The notes: a model not told the origin generated them from the sequence alone. Numbered from the stretch's first letter, positions 25,323 to 38,879 are shown. The stretch: DNA of 64,000 bases from Litoditis marina (GCA_964036275.1 OZ038437.1:5709804-5773803); one strand, 5' to 3'. Translations and numbers: made by a program.

Positions 25323-26689
25323 GTATTTCTAGAAGATCACCTTAGCTCAGTGGTAGTTTGAACTCAGTACACACCAACTACACACCATAATTCGCAAGAT
25401 TCGTCATTGAAGCAACGGGATTGAACTAGAAACACAGCAGAGGAGAGCAAACGCTATTTCCCATCTCGGCAAGACTAAATTTTAGTCGAATTCTTTTTCG
25501 TTTTTCTAATCCATCACACTGACTGCAAATAAAATCAGGCTTCGCTCGAGAGTTAACCACGTATACTGAGAATTACTTAACAGTGAAGTACACTCAATGA
25601 AGTGATCAGCAGGCGCTGCGACAATACCCAAAAATTAAGTTTTTTTTGAAGATTGTCATGATCGACTAACGAACTTCTTGCAAACTTTCACCGTTGCATC
25701 GGGTTGGGTTGGGTAAGGGCAAATTGAAGATGTATCATCAGCTGTCATCTCTCCGTGTTCCACTAGTAATTTGCGAGTTTTTCTGTGTGCGCAGACAAAA
25801 CTACAACTCAGTGATAAATATCCCGAATACCATAACAACCAACATTTTTTCATCAGGAAGCATGCCATTCTTTCTAACCTTACCAAACCCTTTCTGTGAG
25901 AATAGTACAATACAATGGTTCAGTATTTTCCTGTGTTACTGTGTGTCGTGTGAAGGTGTTGTTGAGGTCAATAGGTCGCTGGGAGTTACAAGGAGAAAAA
26001 AAGTTTGTGAAAGACAAGGGCAAACCTCCCAGAGGGTGTTACACTTTTTGTTTCAAGTCTAAAAAAGATGAATTAAATAATAATACAATTACAGATTGCG
26101 GTAAGAAAAAGAAATGGGATCTTTACTTCAAAACAATTTGTCAAAAACGAAAAGGAGTAAACATCAACATTGAAACTTCACGAACTATCTGCGAGGTTTC
26201 AATGCAGTAGCAATCAATCGAATATCATAAGAATCTAATATGATTTTCTTCATGGAAGGGAAATGCTACCGCGTCAGACGTACACTGCTCATGAGGAAAT
26301 CCTCTGCAAAGTTCTTGAGGTCCCGAAGTTTCAGGTTGAAACCAATGTTATGAAGCTCTTTCAAAGTCGGCAAAGTAGGTACTTTTTTCAAGACATTCTG
26401 TTTGTATCGTCTGCAGTTTTGTTTTTCAGACAGCTTGTTAATGTAATGAGGTGTCAGAACAAGATTAGACCACTGGTTTGGAATTGAATCTCGTTGTTTA
26501 ATATGAGATTACCAAGATCGTCGACCAGAACTAATCGCGGGGACAGTTTCTGACTAAGCGGTAATTGATGTTTACTTCTTTATCTTTCCGCGTCGTTTCG
26601 CCTTCAGCTTAAATACAACTATGGACAAAAACTAAATTTAGTAATCGTTACACAGATAAAAACTGAATCACGCTGAAAATGGTAAAGGT

Positions 26690-26809
26690 TTACATATAGC
26701 CAAGCAACTCGCTGACCTCTTCGAACAAAACTGAATCGGCTTCCGGGATCCGCGTGAAAACGGCATGACCATCACGTGCCTCGAATGAAACAGTGCAAGT
26801 CTCGCCTTC
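26690..26809 (-). pseudogene. orphan last exon of a DXO-like gene
   Basis: Exactly 120 nt from a GTAG acceptor to TAA, translating as EGETCTVSFEARDGHAVFTR, then IPEADSVLFEEVSELLGYM. Length and phase match exon 9 of dxo-L and dxo-R, but the sequence is distinct from both. Upstream on the minus strand (26,810-28,500) I find no exon 8 or earlier exons, so it cannot make a DXO protein alone. It is probably the remnant of a further DXO copy cut at the palindrome centre. Confidence 0.7.
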
Positions 26810-27293
26810 CTACAACAATACAGATTGGAAAGTTGCACAAATTGTGTGAAGGTGCATGTTGTACAAAGCTCTACGCCAGAAAAACCTATGGACAACTTTT
26901 TTGCTCTTTTTTTATCAGTATCTCTCATCCACACGTATAAAAAGACAGTTGATGTCGAATTAACACTCTCAAATAGTAAAAAAAAGTATTTTAGTGATAA
27001 AATGTGATTCAGGTTCAGTACTGAGACAACTTATCACGAAATAATGGTTTACTTTCGAATATGGTTTTTATTTCCGCTACAAGTACAAGCAAAAGGTCGA
27101 ATCGATCGGACAACTATGTTATACTATAACTATGTTTTCTTCTCAGTTTTTGAACTAAAAAAAGGGTGTTTTTCACTCGGAAGAAAGTGTTCTCTTGATA
27201 ACCAGTCATGCAATCAACTTTCATTGTTGAAAAGCGGAAAATGGAAAATAAAAGTGTCACAACTTGGTGGTTTTGCTAGGTTTTGCAAGTGAT

Positions 27294-27343
27294 CGAATAT
27301 ATTCGTTGTAATTTGATATCGAATATATTCGTTGTAATTTGAT
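27294..27343. repeat. 25-bp unit in tandem
   Basis: CGAATATATTCGTTGTAATT followed by TGAT occurs twice in succession with near identity. Confidence 0.8.
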
Positions 27344-28269
27344 CTCGAAACGCACCCCGATTCACGATCTTTGACCAAGAAGCAACGGTATCGAACTACA
27401 AACACAGCGGGAAAGGACAACATACACCGTATTTTCTGAAATGAGCGGACCCTGTAGAAGTTTTGCTTTGCATGTAGGAAGTGTGAAGTTCGATTCCCCA
27501 GACGTACCAAGTTTGATTTTACGAATCTATCCCAAATGTAATTTTTGAACTTTTCGTAAGCTGAAGGCGAAACGACGCAAAAAGTCAAGGAAGTGAACAG
27601 CTTCACAAACTGTCCCCGCTATTAGTTCTGGTCGACGATCTCGTTAATCTCATATTGAAAAACGGAATTCACTTCTTAACCCGTGATTAGATCTTGTTCT
27701 GACTTATCACATTTCACAAACTGTCTGGTTTCACAACAGCAAACGGTAGCAACAAAATATCTTGCAAAAAATAACTACTTTTCGAAGGCTATTACCAACT
27801 TCTTCTATTACCAACTTTACGTGAGAGAGCTTGATAAGGTTGTGAAAGGCGGATATGAAACTCGGTTTGATTCGAAAAACTCTTTCCAAACTCAAAAACT
27901 TTATGAATCCATTATTGGCCAAGCTGAAAATTTCGAAATTCAAAATTGATCGAAAAGTTGAATTGCTGTACTTTCCCAGTGAAATTTTGCAACTGGTTCG
28001 TTAGCTGTTCAGGTACTTCTCATGTTCTTGGCTGCCCGAGTCCCCTCGAGAACCACGAAAACTATATAACTTGGCTGAATGAGAGAAGTTGATGGTATCA
28101 TTATTGGATTTTTGGTAGGAGATAAAACGTTTACTTAACAAAAGATTGTAGGGTAAAGTGGGATCGACCTTCTCTGAGAGGGATTCTAGGTGATAGAGTG
28201 AGATTCCAGGTGGATGTGATTCTAGGTAAAAAAAAGTGAGAGAGAAACGAGCTCTGTGTCATTCTGTTT

Positions 28270-28392
28270 CAACTTCCGTGTCCACGTGCACCGACCATAA
28301 ACTGTTTTCACCACTTTCACTTTACGGCTAGTAATCATTTTATAACCAATAATCAGTTCCGAGTACAGCGGAAGTTCCGCACGGGGTAAATG
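28270..28392 (-). pseudogene. inverse copy of the unassigned exon-like fragment
   Basis: On the minus strand it reads AELPLYSEL, then YKMITSRKVKVVKTVYG, clearly related to 25168-25322. It then shifts frame after an indel, and no splice donor follows. It is decayed and of unknown family. Confidence 0.25.
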
Positions 28393-29194
28393 TAGTTTTT
28401 CATTTCAACTCATTCATGTTCCATGTTTCAACGTTTGCCCAAATACAACATATAAATATCTGTACACACTTCTTGTCCTTGCATTTTATTATGACCTACT
28501 CAAATCCAATTAAGAATATCAACCGTAACTCTGAACCTCATCTTCACGTTAAATCTAACAATGTTCCTTTGCGCTCTGAACTTTGGCTCACCCTCGTTCA
28601 AAAAACACATGGAACAAGAAGTTGAGAGAACACCATATGATGCATTAGTTCATGTTTGTACTATGTGTCAATTACAAGAACGTGTTGAATGAATATTGAA
28701 ATATTGAAACTCTGAGCACTACACAGCGTTTATGATGCAATTGGCGTTCAAAGTTTTTATTTTTGTTCTTGGGGTGATTCGAACTTACTTCGAATTTTTT
28801 GAAAAGAGAGTTGAGCATTAACTTCTTTCAGACTATGATCATTGTTACTGTCCATTCGAATATCAATTTTGAGTTTTTCAAAAGAACGACATTCGTTAGT
28901 CATTCATGCAGTAACATTTGAGTTTTGAAGCAAAATAATGTTATGCCATTATGTGTGTCTATAGTTCTTAAGCATATTAGCGTTGAGTGAAGAGTTCTCT
29001 ACTTGTTCGACTGCTTGTTAGAGTTCAATACTTGTTGTCTTGTATTTTTTGTTGGGAAGAGTGAACGATCCACCGAGAGAAAAAAACATACCAATCCGCT
29101 CTGGTCTGATTCTCTTTTGCATTTCTAATTAAACAATTTACTTTTCTTGTCATATAATGTGCCACTGTTGCAGTTGTAGGACAGAAACGAGAAG

Positions 29195-29450
29195 GTAGGG
29201 GCCGAGTGGTCAAGTGGTTAGCGTTTGGCTGTCCCTCCACAGACCTGGGTTCGATCCCCGCTCGCCGCGGTATCTATCTGGTGGACCGCATGAGCTGGTA
29301 ACAAAGCTCACCCATGCCTATCTCCACCCTCTACTCGTCTAAGGACAGTCCTTTTACGGTTGATATTGATGTTATGTAATTGTAATGTGATTCATGATAA
29401 AGTGACAAACGGATGAAATAGGCCATACACAAATTTATTATTATTTATTT
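29195..29450 (+). mobile_element. tRNA-derived SINE-like element
   Basis: The head resembles a tRNA: A box TGGTCAAGTGG (29207-29217) and B box GGTTCGATCCC (29248-29258), the right distance apart for an internal RNA polymerase III promoter. A unique body of about 170 bp follows, ending in AAATTTATTATTATTTATTT, an ATT-rich tail like those of RTE-mobilised SINEs. The anticodon arm does not fold cleanly, so it is not called as a functional tRNA. Confidence 0.5.
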
Positions 29451-30039
29451 AGAGGACGTAATTGCGCACAAGCAGTCACGTGTTTTACAGAAAATTCTCT
29501 TGTTTTCTCTGAAATACAGCCATAATTCATGAAACTGAGGAGAATACTTTTCGAGCCTGATAAATGGTTAAGTTCAAGTTGACGGTGGTGACTAGATTCT
29601 GTTCATCCAACAAATGGTCGATGATGAGCACAAAACATTACCTCTACGTCAGCATAGGTTGTTTAGCGCGAAACGTTGGTCTCTAATTAGCAATCATGAA
29701 AACTCTCTAGTACCGCCCCTCTCTCTTCATTTCTGTGTTTTGTGCAGCAGAATCGCCGAATGAAGCATTTTCTCCGTTAGTTCACCGCCGTTGATACTAC
29801 ATAACTCCAAGAAGAGACGAAGACTTCACCAAAGAACTATCGATGTTCATGATTTTTTTACACGATGTCTTCTCACACTAGTTACATCATTTTTAAGAAG
29901 CAAATTTAAATCATTTCACAGAAATGAATGGGCCTGTATAACAACCAATTGTAAATACCGTGTTAACACAGCTAAATTTGTTTTTTTCACATTTAACGTT
30001 TTACGAGATTTTTTCATCATTCACTTCGTTCTAGTAAAA

Positions 30040-33000
30040 ATGACAGAGATGGTTGAAGAACACATTATGGAGCTCACATTTGATCACGTAGTAGTTTCCG
30101 CTGTTACCGGATCGGTGGGTTGTCGAGAGTTCCCGTAGTATTGCCCCGTTAAAAGAAATAATAGGATGATATAGAAGATTGGCGCTTCAAACGTGAATTT
30201 TAACTTGAGAGTTGGGCTGAAATGATAGTTTTTACAGCTATGAAACAGTATGTGACTCAAATCACCAATCACGTAAGATACCATTTATTCTTTTTTGGTT
30301 TATTATAATGTTATCTTTCTGGAACAACAGAGAGAACTTTGTTATAGTAGGCAGTTGTGGTACCCGGTCGCAAGGGAATCGAACCCGGGTACTTTAAGTG
30401 AGAACCGAAAATCTACCACTTGACTATGGTCATTTTCAGTTATCGCTTCTGGGTGTCGTAGTGAACGTTCTCTGTTCTCTCGCTCGGTTGCGACTGAAGG
30501 TCTTCCAATCGTCATTCGGAATTCTCACCGCTTGTGAAACTAGAGCCAACGCCGCCATACTACTCATTTTCCTGGGGTGGTGCACACCAGCTACACTCAC
30601 GTGAGTGGTACTCGGAGAGAAAAGACGTGTTAAAAGTTTTGCCGAGAGTGAAGAAGTAAAACCATCTGGAGAAAAGTCGAAGGAATATCATTTCAGAACG
30701 ATTCGGCGTGATCTAATGATTAGTGATTTCTGAATCTTGATTTCAATTGTTCATTATCCTTTTTTGAGTGCTTCAAACTATCTCTTTTTTGAAAATATGT
30801 CATACTTAGGAGTTTTTGACAGTCTCCAAGTAAACACCACTTTTCTACGGTTACGAATGATCGGATCATCGTATACTAAGTTGAAAAAACTCGTGTAAAG
30901 TGGTGGTAATTTCACTAGTCAAAGTATTGTTAAACAATGCTCTATGTATCTCACGCTTGCATGTAAATGAATGAATAAATCAATCAAGTATGTTATGTAC
31001 TTTTCGATGCAAACATCTTCAGTGAACAGAGAGTCTTCGGCCTTTGCTTTACCACGCGAAAAATTATTGAATACTTTACTTGCCGGCATTACAAAAACAA
31101 ATAAAATAATCAGGTAGCTTTCACACAACATAACTCACAAACACAACGATGTATAAGTTTTTGTGCAAACTCAAAGTATCTGGTACTTCTTATTGAAGAA
31201 GAGTGAGAGTTGAGTTCTTTAGAGTTCGCTCTTTCCAAAAGAAACCTAACAGATATCTGCTGCTCCACACTGCAGTGTTTTGATCCCGTAACTATTCTGT
31301 CAAAATTTGTAAATTTTGTGAAAGTGCGTGAAAGTACGTGTTTTGAGGTCAAACTGCAGCTATGATTTGGTCACTCCCCATGTAAGAAAAAACATGATAA
31401 ATTTTCAGTGGGATTCCGGACGGTTGGCAGCCCGTGAACCGTCGTTTGGGTCAATTGACCATGTTCTTCCAAGAAGTTTCCTTTCATTCCATTCTCTTCA
31501 TCTCCATCAACCGAATGATTGCGATAGTGCTTCCGGTTACTTATCGAAAACATTTCACCACCAAGAATACATTGTGGATAGTGTGTTTCATTGGTGTAAT
31601 CAGTCTGGCGTTTGCCTCGGTTCAGTTTTTCGGTTGGTTTCACATAAATATGGTTTGTAGTCGTGTTGGTACCGTATAGTAAACTTTCCAATATTTATCG
31701 TTAGTTAGAGGGATAATAATGCTAGACAAAACGTGTCAACTGGTCTTTAGTAGAGTACTTGAAATTTGTATGCATTCATAATATTTTCCAGAGGACTGTT
31801 ACATGTACTTCTCCGAGGATGACTTTGATTGGGAATATGCCAAGACTGAATGTGGCCAAGTTCTTCATTGGTATCTGTGTGTTCTCTACAATTTGACACT
31901 TTTCGTAGTTGTCGCTATCATCGATCTTATCACGCTAACGAAGCTGAGAATGAACAGAAAGGTTGGTATAGAAAAACACACCTCAATTCTTGTTCCGTAA
32001 TCCACACATCAGCTTTAGCACAAGAAAGGACATTGTGGTGGGAAACCTGGGAGGGTATCTTATGAACTCAACCTTGACAATGCTATCCTGTCAATATGGA
32101 GTAAATAGGAAACAATAGTTTTCTATTCGGAATATCGTTCGAAAACCCGTGAGTGATTGTGAGTTTTTCGTCAATTCTGCTTTTCGTGGTCACAACCCCA
32201 CGGCGGAAAATAGATATGAATAAACAAAGTTTCATCGCGTGTATTCAGGTACTGAATCAGACTAAGTCAGTTTCCACCAAAGCCGAGGAGAAAGAAGCTC
32301 AAAAGAACCACAATATAGAAGTCAAGTTTTTCTCACAGGTTGGTCGAAACAGAAACAATGTTAAATAAACACTGCGATTGGTTTGATACTGCGTTTTTTT
32401 TTAAAATTAGTATTTCGAACTGTGTATCAGGTTAGTGTGACAGTGTGTGAGGGGTAGTTTAGTTATTTTGTAGTCTACTCCTACCTTTTTCCAATTTGAA
32501 TTTGAACGCCACAGGTGTGTACGCATAGTAACTATAAGATTTGTCAAACCGTTGTGGACACCGTACCATCGATTTTATAAGGGGCGGGGTTCGGCGAGGG
32601 GTGAGCCGGTCTGCGTATCATTGATCTACACACTCTCTCAACTGCTCGCAAACAATCAACGACCGCCCCCCCCCCCTTTGCATCGCTCAATCAATCGAAC
32701 TCTCTGCTGTCTTTATAGGGAAAGTGGCGACTATACAACTGAGATATTGTAACTTCCGATGTATTCTTCTCGAGTTGTTTTTATTTTCAGTCCTGCCTCA
32801 CTTCACTAGTGTTTGCTCTGAGTCTTATATTGTTTCTGAAATTGGAGCACATACTACAAACTGAGAATCTAGCGACGTTTTTCGCTACTAATTTCGTCTG
32901 GGAAATAGCTCATTTGCTCGGAGGGTGGGTTCAAAATTAACTATGTAGTATTGAAAACAAACTGGAACAACCACACAAACCCTGATTGTGAAGAACATGT

Positions 33001-33291
33001 GGATTGTACAGTGTACACAACGTTGATACGTAGGATTTTCTGTTTTCACCACACTCAAATCTGACTCAGACACTTTCCCGTGCAAAAAACCAAGCCAGGC
33101 TTCAAAGCTGGATAAGCTCCAAAATAAGTACTTAACAACAGTTTTATGATTTCAGTTTGATTCTCGTCTTCTTCAACTCGGAAATCCGCAATGCCATTCT
33201 GCACCCGAGCGTTTTATTCACCAAAACCTCCTCGCCAAAAGCGGCGGCGAGCTTCAGAACCACAACAGTGGCACAGAAACCTCCCATATAA
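30040..33291 (+). CDS. srx-class chemoreceptor GPCR (srx-R)
   Basis: Seven exons: 30040-30114, 30440-30600, 31409-31632, 31792-31961, 32249-32338, 32791-32924 and 33156-33291 (TAA), giving 329 residues. Exon lengths and phases equal srx-L except that exon 1 is one codon shorter. Segment 3 ends in INRMIAIVLPVTYRK, and the last segment has NFVWEIAHLLGGLILVFFNS. It has all seven hydrophobic segments and no stop or frameshift. Two arginines replace leucine and glycine near segments 1 and 2 (SLARLRLK and CETRANAA), which could reflect relaxed constraint. TTCTAG lies just before the ATG, as in srx-L. Predicted to be a ciliary chemosensory receptor of unknown ligand. The 3' end is partly repeated at about 33400-33500. 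Confidence 0.85.
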
Positions 33292-34508
33292 GATTCTGTC
33301 TAATACAGTTCTACAAGTGATTAATATGTTCACGTTAAACGTGAAAAATAATCGGTGTCCAATTTGTGTCTGACGTTTGTCGTGACTTGAGATAACGCTT
33401 CGAAACTACCACAGTGGCAAAGACAAACTTTATATGAGTTGCAGTCCAAAACACGCAGTTTCACATGTGATTAATGTGTTTTAACGTGAAACGGGAAATT
33501 ACGTTTGTCGTTCATGTTGTTGGTTTTTGATCTGTCTTTAGTTCGCTGTAATTTTAGATACCATAATTCCCGAACACAGAAAACAAAAGAAGATTTGGAG
33601 AAAACGAAGATGCCACGATGATAATTTCTCGGTGTTCGTCTAAGCTTCGTGTGGCTATAGCCAACTGAATTTATAAAAAAAACTCTCTGAAATCTAGTGA
33701 ACTCTCATTGACAATAAACCTGCAACGCACATAATCACTGTAACCTACATTTCTGTTGTTTTCGAGGCGTGATTTGCTTACAATAAATTATCGTAATGTT
33801 ACAAATTATTTTCGCCTTGACATGATATAATGTAAAAGTTTGCACTGATTGTAATACAGTATTAAAATATCAGTATAAAATTATTTGATTTTTTGTAAAC
33901 AAATGTTCGATCTTTGAATGCTCAGTATCATTCGTTCAATTCGTTCAGTGCATGGTAGTGATGCCGGAACCAAACAATTTTATGATTTCTTCAGTTTTAT
34001 TGCAGTTTCTCGATAGATAACAGTTTTAAACCACTAAATACGTAAGCACCACACTGCTTCATTCTATTACAATAGCCTGTCAATGTTTATAAAAACTGTT
34101 TTTTAGTAATCATGTATTTTTATCTATGTACAGTTAAGAAAATGTTAGTAGTATGAACTACTGATGTAACCTACCACTAGCGTTTGAAACAACCTGACCG
34201 ACCCGTTCTCACTCACTCAATCAAACATATATGTATCGCAATATCTCTGCCTTTTTGTTGATTGTTACTTTAGTAAAGTTAAGAGGGAAACTGGAACCTA
34301 GTTACATGACCCTAACTTAACAGTCGATTTCAATGGAAAAGGTGTTAGATGTCGTTCAGGCCAAAGCTGTTCACTCCGCATTTAGGGTTTATTTTTAGAA
34401 TGGGGTTGTAACTGTGCTTAGAATATTGCAGAAACGTTAATAAATTCTTATACGCCTATGATACTCTTAATTTATTTATTTGTCTCAAAAATATATAATC
34501 TAGAAACC
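33292..34508. other. intergenic, srx-R to clec-R
   Basis: Starts with a diverged tandem copy of the srx-R 3' end: ACCACAGTGGCA... and GTGATTAATGTGTTTTAACG at about 33400-33500 repeat 33260-33345. The rest is AT-rich and aligns in places with 13950-14700. No gene is seen. Confidence 0.5.
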
Positions 34509-34589
34509 ATGTGGGTTCTGCTGCTTTTGATTCCCGCAGTTCTGGCGGGCTGTCCGACTGGGGCTGTCTACGATCAGACATTTAACAGG

Positions 34590-34636
34590 TTAGAGAGGGA
34601 GAGAGAGGAGAAGAGAAGAGAAGAGAGAGAGAGAGA

Positions 34637-34695
<59 letters not shown>

Positions 34696-34705
34696 AGAGA
34701 TAGAT
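34590..34705. repeat. (GA)n microsatellite in clec-R intron 1
   Basis: Nearly pure GA dinucleotides starting right after the exon 1 donor, with purine-rich sequence continuing to about 34890. clec-L intron 1 has a corresponding purine tract on its coding strand, so the tract predates the duplication but has expanded here. Confidence 0.9.
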
Positions 34706-35363
34706 GTGGTTAGAGACAGGCATATCGAAATAGAGAAACTAAAAGAGATAGAGAAAACGAAACAAAAGTGAGAGGTAGAGAGAGTGAGGAGAAAAGAGAG
34801 AGATACAAAGAGGAATACAGATAGAGAAAAATCGACGACAGAAATAGCCAACGAGAGAGAGAGAAAAATAGAGAGAAAGAGAGAGAAAGATAAAAATATA
34901 TTTGTTTTTCAGATGTTACAAATACGTGTCGGAGGCGTCTGCCTTCTATCTCGCCGAACAAGAATGTGCATCTTCTGGTGGAAATCTGGCATCGGTTTCC
35001 AACGGATTCGAAAACGCTATGATCGCCGGTAGGTCAAAACTTGGACGTGATATAGAATGAGAACAAAAAATGAAGGTTACTGGAGCTTTTCGAAAGTGGT
35101 AAACTTGTCAAGAAGCTCGTAAATGTTCAATTGCATGTGATGCCCAGAAAAACTTGATGTGTTGAACTCATAAGCCGGCATGAGTAGATCAACATGTTTT
35201 TGGGTAGAGTATATTTTGTTTAGTTTGTTTTTTTTGATTGTCTCTTTAAATCGTTGGTCAAGTTTTTTTCAGTGTGAAGTATCGCACGAAAAGTAGTAAA
35301 TGTCAGTATAATGAATTAATCATGGGCAGTGTTCAGAAAAAAACATGGCATAATATGTTACAT

Positions 35364-35755
<392 letters not shown>

Positions 35756-37731
35756 TCTTTGTGAAAACAGAGAAAACTACACACAATTCCTAGAAATTTC
35801 CAGAGGCAGCCAAAAACAACTTCGGAAACGCTAAAAACTTCTGGATCGGCGCCAATCAACTTCTCAGTCCCAACTGGTTCTGGATCAACGGAAGTGCTCT
35901 CACCTACACCAACTGGGCGGCAGGTATAGGAAAAAGAAGTGATCAAATTCTGTTGTAGTTTGAGGTCAACACACGACCTATACTTACTAATTCCGACTGT
36001 AAACAGTGAGATCAGATCAACATAGCTAGGCTTGTTTTGGAAATAGCGAACAGTATACTCTTTTGCTTTCCCGTTGTGTTGAGTACATCAGAGTTTCAGA
36101 TTAAAGAATGTCGATTCGATTATGTAGACCAATCCCGAGTATTTTCGTTGTGTTTCTCATGTTTCCGTGATATTTCTATTGGTTGTAACTGGATTTTTTT
36201 TCAGGTAGGACATCAGCAGAACTTCGAGGCGGCCGAATCTGATTGCGTAAACGATGGAGCTCACGTCACCTCCATTCACTCAACGGCTGAGAGCGAATTC
36301 GTAAACAGTGAGTTGTATTCGCTGTCATTCCTAAGTAGACCCCACAGCTAAAAAATGCATGAAAGAAGTTCTTAGTTAACTTTCTGCGACTTTCTGGACA
36401 GACGACTTTGAATAGTGAGTGTTCATGATGGCGTGTCTCAGTAAGTCCATAGTTGAATCCTAACCTGTTGAACAACATGTGAGTCACACATGTAATTACA
36501 TAAAATTACCAAGAACTTCACCGATAAAAAGTTCCACAGATCACCAAACCAAGTATAATAAACAGAGAATGAAAAAGAACGTTTATATTGTTCTTATATA
36601 CAATACAATACAATACAAGCTTTATTTTTCTCCCGTATCACTGAGTGTCGTGTGAAGGTGTTGTTGGCGTCAAAAGGGCGCTGGGAGTTGGATATCACCT
36701 GAAAGGAAATATTTTTGCCATGAAATCAATGTTTTCGACACACCGTATTCAACTGAACAATATTCCAGTTCTCGCTTCCTCTGTTCAGACCGAGAGCTCG
36801 AATACGGATATGACTTGGATTGGACTGCAACGAAAGAACAGCGGGTGGCAGTGGACTGATGGGACTAAGGTGGACCTTTCCCATTTTTGACTCGTTTGAT
36901 TATCTTTAGTTTGTAGTTCAGTTCACTACGTTCTTGGAATATCAAAGGAGAGTAATTAGTGTTAAGTAATCGCATGGTATTGCGGAAAATGGTAGAGTGA
37001 TGACATGAATTACAATAGAAAGGCGAGTTCGGAGGAAGCAGCAGAGAGTTTACTCAATTGTTGTTTGTAGTTTGATTTCGTCGTATTTCCAAGGGTACAT
37101 TTCAAGACCAAACTACAACTGAGATTTGCTTCTATTTGGTTCTAAGCCTATGGGGTTTGTACTACAACTCGTATCAGTGTCCTCGAACACAGCAGAAAAT
37201 TGGATAGACAGCTTTTTTGGCAACAAGGAACTCTTTTCATTCAGGTTGACTTCATTGCCTGGCAGCCACATCAGCCGGATAACGATCACGGAAGGGAAAA
37301 CTGTGTTCAGGTTGGAATACACTAAGAGAGATTATAAAGAGAGCTACAAGAACGAGTTTCCAAAATTACATATGCACCAGTTATAATTAATCTGCTGTGG
37401 ATGAAACTCAGCGTCGTGTTCGGTTTGATAGTGTTTGTAGTTTGATCCTGCTACACTACCACAGTTCATGCCGACTAATCAAAAAGGCTTAGAGAGAGAA
37501 GAAAGGAGAGAGGTGGAATAAGAGCAGAGAGGAAATAAGGAAGAAAAAGGAAATAGAGAGAGAATGTGCCAGAGAGTAACAGATGTAGAAAAATACATTG
37601 CATCTCATTTTCAGACCTTCTCGGATTACGTTAAAGGCAATTCGGGCGAGTCGGACTACCACAAGTGGAACGATATTGACTGTAGCACCACCATGCGGGC
37701 TTACGTCTGCAAAAAAGCACCGTTGCATTAG

Positions 37732-38879
37732 AAAAATAAACTTATTTCATTCGTGTTGTTCTACTTACACAGAGAAAAAGAGAAAATGTTGTGGTCTGAC
37801 GGGTAACACAGCAGATCTTGAAAAACGTTACTTTTAATGTTCCCAAACTTAATAAAGTGCTCAAATTTTGGTTGTGGTTTGCCCGACAGACGGCATGTTG
37901 TGAGGTGGCACAACGATTTCTGGAACTCATTTAAATTGCTTTACCTCAATCTGAGTGCAGCTTCGTTTTCACAACACAAGTCCGTTAGACTTTGAAAACA
38001 GAAAAGACAAATCGAGTCAGTGCAATGGAGTTAAGAGTCACGTGATATATTCAATACACGTGTTTTGGTTGCATCACATTTTGCCTACTCAAAATAGACT
38101 TATTACAAAGAACGTGAAATTGTAGACAGAGGTTAGTACTGTATGAATAATGTATTGATGTTTTTGAATGTGAACAATATGTTTACATAAACGGAGTTTC
38201 TACTCTCGCGCTTTTCAACAAAACGTTTGACCTACAGGCGGCTTTCTTATTCTCCAAGTTTGACTACGTTGATTTGTCTTTCAATCTTTATTTTAGCAAT
38301 ACTTTCACGGTTCATATTCAAATAACCAACTATCACCGTAATGTTCTACTAATTAACATGACCCAGCACACTTTTCGTAACCGTACTTCACCACAGGGAC
38401 TGAAACCCAATTAACCTCCCTCTGGTTAGGTCGAGGGCGGTCACCTCAGTATTTCCTTTGAGTATGGCCTTACCCGCACACTCATTTCATAAATTTACTT
38501 ACCTTCTCTCTGTATTTTCAGCCTCTTTTCAGTTCTGTATAGGTCTTTCATCTAATTTTTACCTTTCTCTCTCTTAGGTGCGTCTCTAACTCGTGTTCCT
38601 CACCCTAACTGTTGTGTTTAAACGTGTTGTGGGAAAATAATGTTTCTGAAGTTTTCTCACTGCAAAAGGACGCGATAGTTTCATTGAAGATCAGTAAATA
38701 CAACTTTTCTTAGGGAGTTCATACTATTTATTTTATTCTTTCGAGGTTTCCTCGTGGGTTGAAACGATTTTGAAGTGTGCTTGTATTGTTTATCTAAATT
38801 AAATATTTTGCTTTGTCGATCAAACTAAAACTTTTCACGTGCTTCTTTCAGTGGTATTCCCTTGGAAAAGCTAGCGGAA
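37732..38879. other. intergenic, clec-R to dxo-R
   Basis: Holds the clec-R polyadenylation signal at 37735-37740, the conserved dxo upstream element (38335-38475) and the presumed trans-splice acceptor of dxo-R (CTTTCAG, with transcript starting at 38852). No gene is seen. Confidence 0.6.
38335..38475 (+). promoter_or_regulatory. conserved upstream element of dxo-R
   Basis: About 410-540 bp upstream of the dxo-R ATG. Contains CTAATTAACATGACCCAGCA, CTGAAACCCAATTAACCTCC and the stem CCCTC...GAGGG, matching the elements upstream of dxo-L and dxo-C1. Confidence 0.3.

Larger units (their letters stand above)
2980..26610. repeat. left arm of large inverted duplication
   Basis: Exons and many introns in this interval match 27558-53370 in reverse complement, in the same order. 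The outer end is about 2980-3335 versus 53101-53370. The inner end is 26440-26609 versus 27558-27703. Coding exons differ by a few percent to about 25 percent by hand comparison, so the duplication is not recent. The left arm is shorter in dxo introns and longer between srx-L and the centre. Confidence 0.85.
26610..27557. other. palindrome spacer
   Basis: The 948 bp between the innermost matching arm sequences (26440-26609 and 27558-27703). It contains the orphan DXO exon on the minus strand and a tandem duplication near its right end. No partner sequence in the opposite orientation was seen. Confidence 0.55.
21146..30039. other. central region between the two srx genes
   Basis: About 8.9 kb with no intact gene seen. 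It holds MITE family B copy 2 (21172-21406), GGTTAACC-rich AT sequence (21480-22350), a duplicated exon-like fragment (25168-25322 and 28270-28392), the inner ends of the palindrome arms, an orphan DXO exon (26690-26809), a short tandem repeat (27294-27343) and a SINE-like element (29195-29450). The 22350-25100 stretch shows nothing identifiable. Confidence 0.5.
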
